64,000 bases of DNA from Diplolepis rosae (taxonomy: Eukaryota > Arthropoda > Insecta > Hymenoptera > Diplolepididae), in assembly GCA_030998225.1 (NCBI GenBank), contig JAPYXD010000049.1, positions 558,001 through 622,000 on the forward strand, written 5' to 3'. The notes below the pieces were generated by a model. That model ran no database searches, was not told the origin of the DNA, and saw only the letters and a list, made by a program, of their open reading frames with translations. Shown piece by piece: positions 58,242-64,000 of this stretch. The position numbers and the translations under genes were made by a program. Position 1 is the first letter of the stretch, and each line of letters starts with the position of its first letter.

Positions 58242-59364
58242 GCAAACACTGTTATATAAAATGAATGTAACTGTTATGTAACAAATTGTAACACGTTACA
58301 TAGCTGGTAACTTACAGGTGAGTCACCTGTGACGCAAAATGTCACACACTGTGTGATGAATTAGTTCTATAACAGCTCTGTAACGCTGTGATGTAATGGG
58401 TCTGTAACAGACTTATGTAACATATGTGCTATATTGTTACGCAGCATCAATGTAAATATGTTCTATATGTGTTATGCAATTATGTTAGATAGAAGTTTTG
58501 TAAAAGCGATATGTAAATAGTATGTAACGGAGATATGTTAAACAGATATACGACGATAAAATATTGATAATACACAACTCATTTCTGTGAGTCAAATTTT
58601 GCACCTTTGTTTTATTCGTCGATTACTGAATATTATACTAAGGGTATGTGAAATTTTAACTTAAGAGCAATTTAGTTTACACAAGTTATTTCCCATAATT
58701 TTTAATTTTCCCAACTTTTATTGATGTCGGTATTCAGGAAATTAAAATATCTATATATAATATTACATGATTGTTACATATCTGATAATAACGTGCATTA
58801 TACACAACTTACAGAGAAGCACTACACAGTAATGCCGTCATAGTACACTTACGTAACACTGCAAAGGATGTGTTACAGATCATTCGCGTAACCAAGTTAC
58901 AGAATCAAAGTTACAGTATTGTCGCATAAAAATGATGTCCCACTGTTACGTAGATGTTACTAATTTACATTATATACAACTATCATAACTATTCCGTAAC
59001 ATTGTTACATTACCCTTACGTAACAAAGCGAAGAAATTGTAATAGATAATTTAGGTAAACAAGTTATAGAAAAGATGGTATGTGATTCTTACATAATAAT
59101 TATGTCACATTGTTACATAGCTGTTATTAATGTACATTGTACACGACTTACATAATTATACAGTAATGCATATACATCCCACTGCTACTGAATTGTTACA
59201 TTCACTCTTTTATTGATCTTTTACATCTTCACGCGGTAACAATATTACATATCATTGTTACCTTCCCGTTATATAGCAATTACATCACTGAGCAATAACA
59301 ATCGTTACATAAACAGAAATAACTATGTTACCCTTTTCTTACGGAGCGGTTACATAACGTGTTT
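58242..59364. mobile_element. TAAC/GTTA-rich element, copy 1
   Basis: About 1.1 kb dense in TGTTACAT, GTAACA and TTACGTAAC strings. Ends are weak inverted repeats (CAAACACTGTTATAT against ATAACGTGTTTG). Inside are partial tandem units of about 175 bp sharing TTCCGTAACATTGTTACAT, ACCAAGTTA and CACATTGTTACATAGCTGTTA. It lies between two tRNA-like units, the second of which starts directly after it. No ORF. From 58404 it is nearly identical to 62811-64000. Confidence 0.75.
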
Positions 59365-59369
59365 GATGG

Positions 59370-59716
59370 CTTCATGATATATCCGTGGCCAAATTGGCGT
59401 AAATAGATTCTGTAAGAAAATTTTTGTGGAACCTCCGTAGCTCAGATGATAGAGCATTCGGCCGGCAATCGAAAGGTCCTGGGTTCGATACCCAGCGGAG
59501 TGGAAGCGTTCATTCTTTCATACATTGTTTAAATATATATTGAAAAATTCCATCTGGTCTTAAATGACGTTACTTATAAATCACAGGTTGATAGGGTCGA
59601 CATGGTAGAGTTCGGTTATCATGGTGAATGATACACTCTTCTAATTATCGACATAATCGACTAAAACGATTTAAAAAAATTTGTATATAGTTCCCAGCAA
59701 ACACTGTTATATAGCA
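59370..59716 (+). repeat. tRNA-like repeat unit, second direct copy
   Basis: Begins TTCATGATATATCCGTGGCC, contains tRNA-like copy C and ends TTCCCAGCAAACACTGTTATAT. Colinear with 57917-58255; the two copies flank the TAAC-rich element. Confidence 0.85.
59431..59502 (+). tRNA. tRNA-like sequence, copy C
   Basis: 72 nt, the best of the three. Anticodon stem TTCGG/TCGAA has one G-T wobble; the loop is CCGGCAA; T arm with GGTTCGATACC is a perfect B-box match; A-box-like TAGCTCAGATGATAGAGC. Acceptor still has only five pairs. A GGC anticodon is not normally used by eukaryotic tRNA-Ala and the G3-U70 pair is absent, so assignment as a real tRNA is doubtful. Confidence 0.5.
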
Positions 59717-60184
59717 AAGAAAAAAAACCACATACACATTCCAAAAGTGAACTACAGAGGACACAACTCGTGCACTTCAAAGTTGGGAAATAGTAAAATA
59801 AGACTCACGAAATATACAATAAAAACATGACTAGAAAATTTGTGTTATCGACCAAGTGGTCTCGTAATTGGTCTTTCGAATGAGCAAAAGCTTCCCCTTT
59901 TTTCGTATTCTACGAAAATTTTTTACTACTTTTTATGAATCCTTTTTCATTTCTCTAATCAATTTCTTTATTTATAACACAAGTAGGTACAGATTACGGA
60001 TTCCAATCAGATTGTCTTAGCATTATTTCAAAATTTACGAAAATTTTTAGTTGGTCCTCAAATATATTGAGTACAATTTCTGAGCATAAATAAATTGAAT
60101 CAATTACAAGCGTAATCTTCTTGATCAGAAAACTTCTAAACAAGAATAATGTGACTGAAAATACCGCGCGCTCTCTCTTACACT
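59717..60184. other. AT-rich non-coding stretch
   Basis: No gene or repeat identified. A 67-codon minus-strand frame at 59994-60197 has no recognisable motif. Confidence 0.4.
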
Positions 60185-61523
60185 GTAGTCCAAGCAACAG
60201 GGAATTTGTTATGACATTATTTATTTCAGAAAACGGACTGCGCCATCAGAAGAGAGGTTGGTCATAGAGTAATTGTGTCATGTTTTGGACAACGAAATAT
60301 GATTTATAAATTTTTTATCAACATTTAAGACCAAAAAATCGCATTTTTTTTAGTTTTTTGTTTATAACATTAAAGGTAATTATCCAATCTCAATAACATC
60401 AATTGAAAAATTGTAGACAATGGAATTACGTACAAAATGAGCCATCGCTTCATCTGATTGGATAATTAGAAGCGGAGAAAATTTGGAAAAACCGGAAAAT
60501 TTAGATTTTGTTAAACAAATTAATATCTCAGTTCATTTTTAACTTTTTCGGTTGAGGTTTGGTGGGAAAGTAGCAGATTTTATAATCTTTAAATGTATAC
60601 AAAAACGGACACTTTGAAATAATACGTTTCCGCGCTATTGACACTTTAATTTATTTAATGCGTTAATTGTAAAATGTCTGCTTGCCGCAGAGGTGGTCTG
60701 ATTTTTATTTTGAAAACGGCTTTTAAAAATATAAATCAAGCACAACAGAACGTCAATCTTGGTTTTTCGCTAAAATCTTGCAAAGTTTATTTAAAAAAGT
60801 CCCAAACATGGCTCCAAACGCCTGAACGCAGCAATGTGACTCAGTGAGCCTACTCGCCTTCTCCCCCCGCCACTGTCACTTTGCGCTTTCAGGAGTTTGA
60901 AGTCATGTTTGGGCCTTTTTTTAATGAACTTTGCAACAGTTTAGCAAAAAACCAAGATTGTCGTTCTGTTGTGCTTGATTTATATTTCTAAAAGCCGTTT
61001 TCAAAATAAAAATCAGCAGACATTTTACAATTAACCCATTAAATAAATTAAAGTGTCAATAGCGCGGAAACGTATTATCTTAAGGTGTCCGTTTTTTTTA
61101 TACATTTGAAAAGCGTAAAGTCTGCTACTTTTCCACCAAACCTCAACCTAAAAAGTTAAAAATTAACTGAGATATTAATTTGTTTAACAAAAGCTAAATT
61201 CCCCGGTTTCTCCGAATTTTCTCCGCTTCTAATTATCCAATCACATCGAACGACGGGTCATTTTGTTGGCAATTCAATTATCTACAACTTTTCAAGTGAT
61301 GTCATGAAGATTGTATAATTACCTTTAATTTTATAAACAAATAACTAAAAAAGTGCGACTTTTTGGTCTTAAATGTTGATAAAAAATTTATAAATCATAT
61401 TTCGTTGTCCAAAACACGACACAATTATTCTATGACCAACCTTTCTTGTGATGGCGCAGTCCATTTTCTGAAATAAATAATGTCTTAAATCATTCATTAT
61501 AAATGCCCTGTTGCTTGGACTAC
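60185..61523. mobile_element. Long-arm foldback element
   Basis: GTAGTCCAAGCAACAGG at 60185-60201 is mirrored exactly by CCTGTTGCTTGGACTAC at 61507-61523. The complementarity continues inward for about 640 bp per arm with scattered differences (for example TTGGACAACGAAATATGATT near 60283 against AATCATATTTCGTTGTCCAA near 61395). The unpaired centre is about 55 bp (around 60829-60883). A weaker extension reaches about 25 bp further out on both sides. No ORF. It lies in what is probably an intron of the transporter gene. Confidence 0.85.
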
Positions 61524-61615
61524 TGTCGCACTCGCTAACGGCGCCAATTTTTCATTATTTGAAAGCTGACGAAAATTCACGAGTGACAATTTTCATTAGG
61601 CAGATATATATGTAT

Positions 61616-61741
61616 GTGACGCGATCCGAGAAAAGGGACCTACTACCCATTTGACGCACGCTCGCTTTTCTAGTGGTTAGTATATACTAAAACGCTCTTA
61701 CGTCAAATGGATAGTAGGTCCCTTTTCTCGGATCGCGTCAC
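61616..61741. repeat. Short hairpin element with 41-bp arms
   Basis: 61616-61656 (GTGACGCGATCCGAGAAAAG...TTTGACG) and 61701-61741 are reverse complements with a single mismatch. The loop is 44 bp. Likely a miniature inverted-repeat element. Confidence 0.85.
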
Positions 61742-62270
61742 ATATATTTGGACAGGTAAATTTGAGTCCTTTCTGAATCCGTGAAGATCAACCTGCTTCA
61801 TGATAGGTGCAAATCTTGCGCGAGAATAAATTTTTCGTGGATGACTGAAAAGGGGTAGTTGCAGGGGTAGCGTAGGCAAATAACATTTTCTCGAGGCCTT
61901 GACACCTCATCTGTCCATCATAAAAAATCTAATCTTGCTTCGCTGTAGGTGCATTTGTCAACGTAATTAATTTATAAAAATAAATTTTTTCCAATACTGA
62001 TGACTTTTTTCTGCAGGCAGACCTAATCAATCGAGTTGATGAGCCACAAGAGTATGATTTGTGATATATTTCAGGCTGCTTCGCGACAGGCGCATGTTTT
62101 TGTTATGTCGGCTCTTACGCTATTTAATATGATGGTAAAGACTGTGCTACCTCATAGACGATCGTTTTTATGGTATAAACCAAATAACCTATAGTCAAAA
62201 TCAATAAAAAATGTGTATCGTTTTCTATCCATTTTTGAAGCAAAAATGAAAATTTGTTGTTACAACTTAC
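61742..62270 (-). other. Probable intron downstream of the transporter exon
   Basis: Minus-strand intron beginning at donor GTAAGT (62270 downward). Contains no further exon that I can recognise, down to the hairpin elements. Confidence 0.5.
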
Positions 62271-62444
62271 CTATATCCATCACGTGAAGTTCGCCGAGGT
62301 GGCGGATAGCATAAAGATGGAGCAAACCGAATGCAAGCTGCATTCCTGTGGTCAGCAATGGGGCAAGAAAGCCCACAGCACATACTAACCACCTCCAACC
62401 ACCCTCAGGATAGAAATGTGTTTTTATGAAGGACACATCGATAC
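62271..62444 (-). CDS. Internal exon of a monocarboxylate-transporter-like (SLC16/MFS) gene
   Basis: A 174-nt exon on the minus strand between acceptor CTTCTTATTTCAG (ending at 62445) and donor G/GTAAGT (62270). Both ends are phase 1. It encodes GIDVSF...PEGGWRWLVCAVGFLAPLLTTGMQLAFGLLHLYAI, ending DIG. P-D/E-G-G-W-x-W is the signature at the start of transmembrane helix 1 of SLC16 monocarboxylate transporters, and the rest is that helix and the loop after it. These proteins carry lactate, pyruvate or related monocarboxylates across the plasma membrane, but many insect members have unknown substrates. A Met codon 76 nt upstream at 62520 has a stop just before it and lies in intron, so it is not the start. 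The remaining exons are outside the window or not found. Confidence 0.75.
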
Positions 62445-62445
62445 C

Positions 62446-62810
62446 TGAAATAAGAAGTTTCTTGCTTGAGTTTTCAACCCCATCAGCAAGAGGTACATTA
62501 ACACGGGGTAAGATGCGCATTTATTGACATATTTTAATGTCGCAGGATAAAAAACTCACTCTGTATATGGAATGATACTTATAATAATGTACAAAACGTA
62601 CAAGTATCATTAAAATGAATTATACATTTTCATCTCTTGCAAGTTTGAAAGCGCTCATGCTAAAAAAATTACTTTATTAAGAGAAAGTACCGATATTTTA
62701 TGAAATTTTTTCCAGATTAAAATTATTTGGTAATATTTTTACATCTTATATATCTTAGATTATCTTAGGTTATATAACATGTATGTATCTGTTACGTAAC
62801 ATAACAGTCG
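62446..62810 (-). other. Probable intron upstream of the transporter exon
   Basis: AT-rich; no exon seen. Runs into the second TAAC-rich element, which would also be intronic if the gene continues to the right. Confidence 0.45.
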
Positions 62811-64000
62811 GTAACAGACTTATGTAACATATGTGCTATATTGTTACGCAGCATCAATGTAAATATGTTCTATATGTGTTATGCAATTATGTTATATAGA
62901 AGTTTTGTAAAAGCGATATGTAAATAGTATGTAACGGAGATATGTTAAACAGATATACGACGATAAAATATTGATAATACACAACTCATTTCTGTGAGTC
63001 AAATTTTGCACCTTTGTTTTATTCGTCGATTACTGAATATTATACTAAGGGTATGTGAAATTTTAACTTAAGAGCAATTTAGTTTACACAAGTTATTTCC
63101 CATAATTTTTAATTTTCCCAACTATTATTGATGTCGGTATTCAGGAAATTGAAATATCTATATATAATATTACATGATTGTTACATATCTGATAATAACG
63201 TGCATTATACACAACTTACAGAGAAGCACTACACAGTAATGCCGTCATAGTACACTTACGTAACACTGCAAAGGATGTGTTATAGATCATTCGGGTAACC
63301 AAGTTACAGAATCAAATTTACAGTATTGTCACATAAAAATTATGTCACACTGTTACGTAGCTGTTACTAATTTACATTATACACAACTAACATAACTATT
63401 CCGTAACATTATTACGTTACCCTTACGTAACAAAGCAACAAAATTGTAATAGATCATTTAGGTAACCAAGTTATAGAAAAGATGTTACGTGGTTCTTCCA
63501 CAAAAATTACGTAACATTGTTACGTAGCTGTTACTAATTTACATTACATACAACTCACATAACTATTCCGTAATACTGTTACATTACCCTTAAGTAACAA
63601 AGAAAGGATATTGTTATAGATCATTCGGGCAACCAAGTTACAGAACAAATGTTACATAATTCTTACATAATAATTATGTCACATTGTTACATAGCTTTTA
63701 TTAATGTACATTACACACGACTTACATAATCATACAGTAATGCTGTGATAGTTCACTTAAAAACATTATGACAAAACTGTCACAGATCATGTGTGTAACA
63801 CAATTAGAGAACGAATTTTACATTGCTTTTCTATAGCATATACATCCAACTGCTACAGAATTGTTACATTCACTCTTTTATTGATCTTTTACATATTCAC
63901 GCGGTAACAATCTTACATAACATTGTTACCTTCCCGTTATATAGCAATTAGATCACTGAACAATAACAATCGTTACATAACCAGAAATAACTATGTTACC
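62811..64000. mobile_element. TAAC/GTTA-rich element, copy 2 (runs off the window)
   Basis: Nearly identical to 58404-59331 from GTAACAGACTTATGTAAC to AACTATGTTACC. It contains at least one additional internal unit of about 175 bp (around 63430-63620) and a further segment near 63740-63830 that copy 1 lacks. No ORF. The element continues past 64000. Confidence 0.8.

Noticed and set aside
59431..59502. Functional tRNA-Ala (GGC)
   Set aside because: Eukaryotic tRNA-Ala does not normally use GGC, the G3-U70 identity pair and U33 are absent, the outer acceptor pairs mismatch and the sequence lies in a repeated unit.
62445..62520. ATG at 62520 as start of the transporter
   Set aside because: A strong splice acceptor lies between it and the conserved PEGGW block, and a stop codon directly precedes it; the exon phases agree with an internal exon.

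Overview
The window is AT-rich, intron-bearing, repeat-dominated DNA from an animal, most likely an insect. Two host gene pieces have spliced exons: a DUF4806-like fragment and a monocarboxylate-transporter exon. The mobile elements (Ty3/gypsy with a tRNA-Lys-type primer site, Penelope-like, RT plus RNase H non-LTR, Tc1/mariner-type MITE) fit an arthropod. The species cannot be fixed from the sequence; nothing is bacterial, and there is no operon or CRISPR array.

Layout. 1-6385 is a flank of old repeats. It has a GC-rich start, a Penelope-like GIY-YIG fragment (999-1301), microsatellites, a decayed tandem family (2070-3100) and strongly decayed, inverted relatives of the main satellite (about 3.1-6.4 kb). 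6386-35896 is a tandem satellite of about 639 bp per monomer, with 36 countable copies. It contains a locally amplified dimer (1278 bp) at 11.4-15 kb and is interrupted at 21789-28899 by a young Ty3/gypsy retrotransposon (gypsy-1). Its right edge decays at 35897-36650. 37.8-46 kb holds microsatellite, a hammerhead-ribozyme-like motif, several foldback elements, the DUF4806-like exons and a broken non-LTR retrotransposon. 47.6-48.35 kb holds a relic of an amplified protein family. 49013-56897 is an older, broken sister gypsy element (gypsy-2). 57.66-64 kb holds tRNA-like repeat units, two copies of a TAAC/GTTA-rich element, two hairpin elements and one exon of an SLC16-type transporter on the minus strand.

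The most informative system is the pair of related gypsy elements. Gypsy-1 has full-length gag and pol, LTRs identical except for one 36-bp patch, and an AACT target duplication in the satellite. Gypsy-2 has about 8% LTR divergence and many stops. Comparing them shows a canonical GGGAAAC slippery heptamer at the gag/pol overlap. In gypsy-1 the shifted frame is closed by a TGA. Downstream of pol, in the position of env, lies a conserved small zinc-binding ORF. In gypsy-2 there is also a second, similarly built ORF preceded by a splice-acceptor-like site. Neither resembles an envelope protein.

The satellite shows the usual life history of an array: a homogenised core, decayed edges, an inversion at the left edge and use as a landing site for a retrotransposon.
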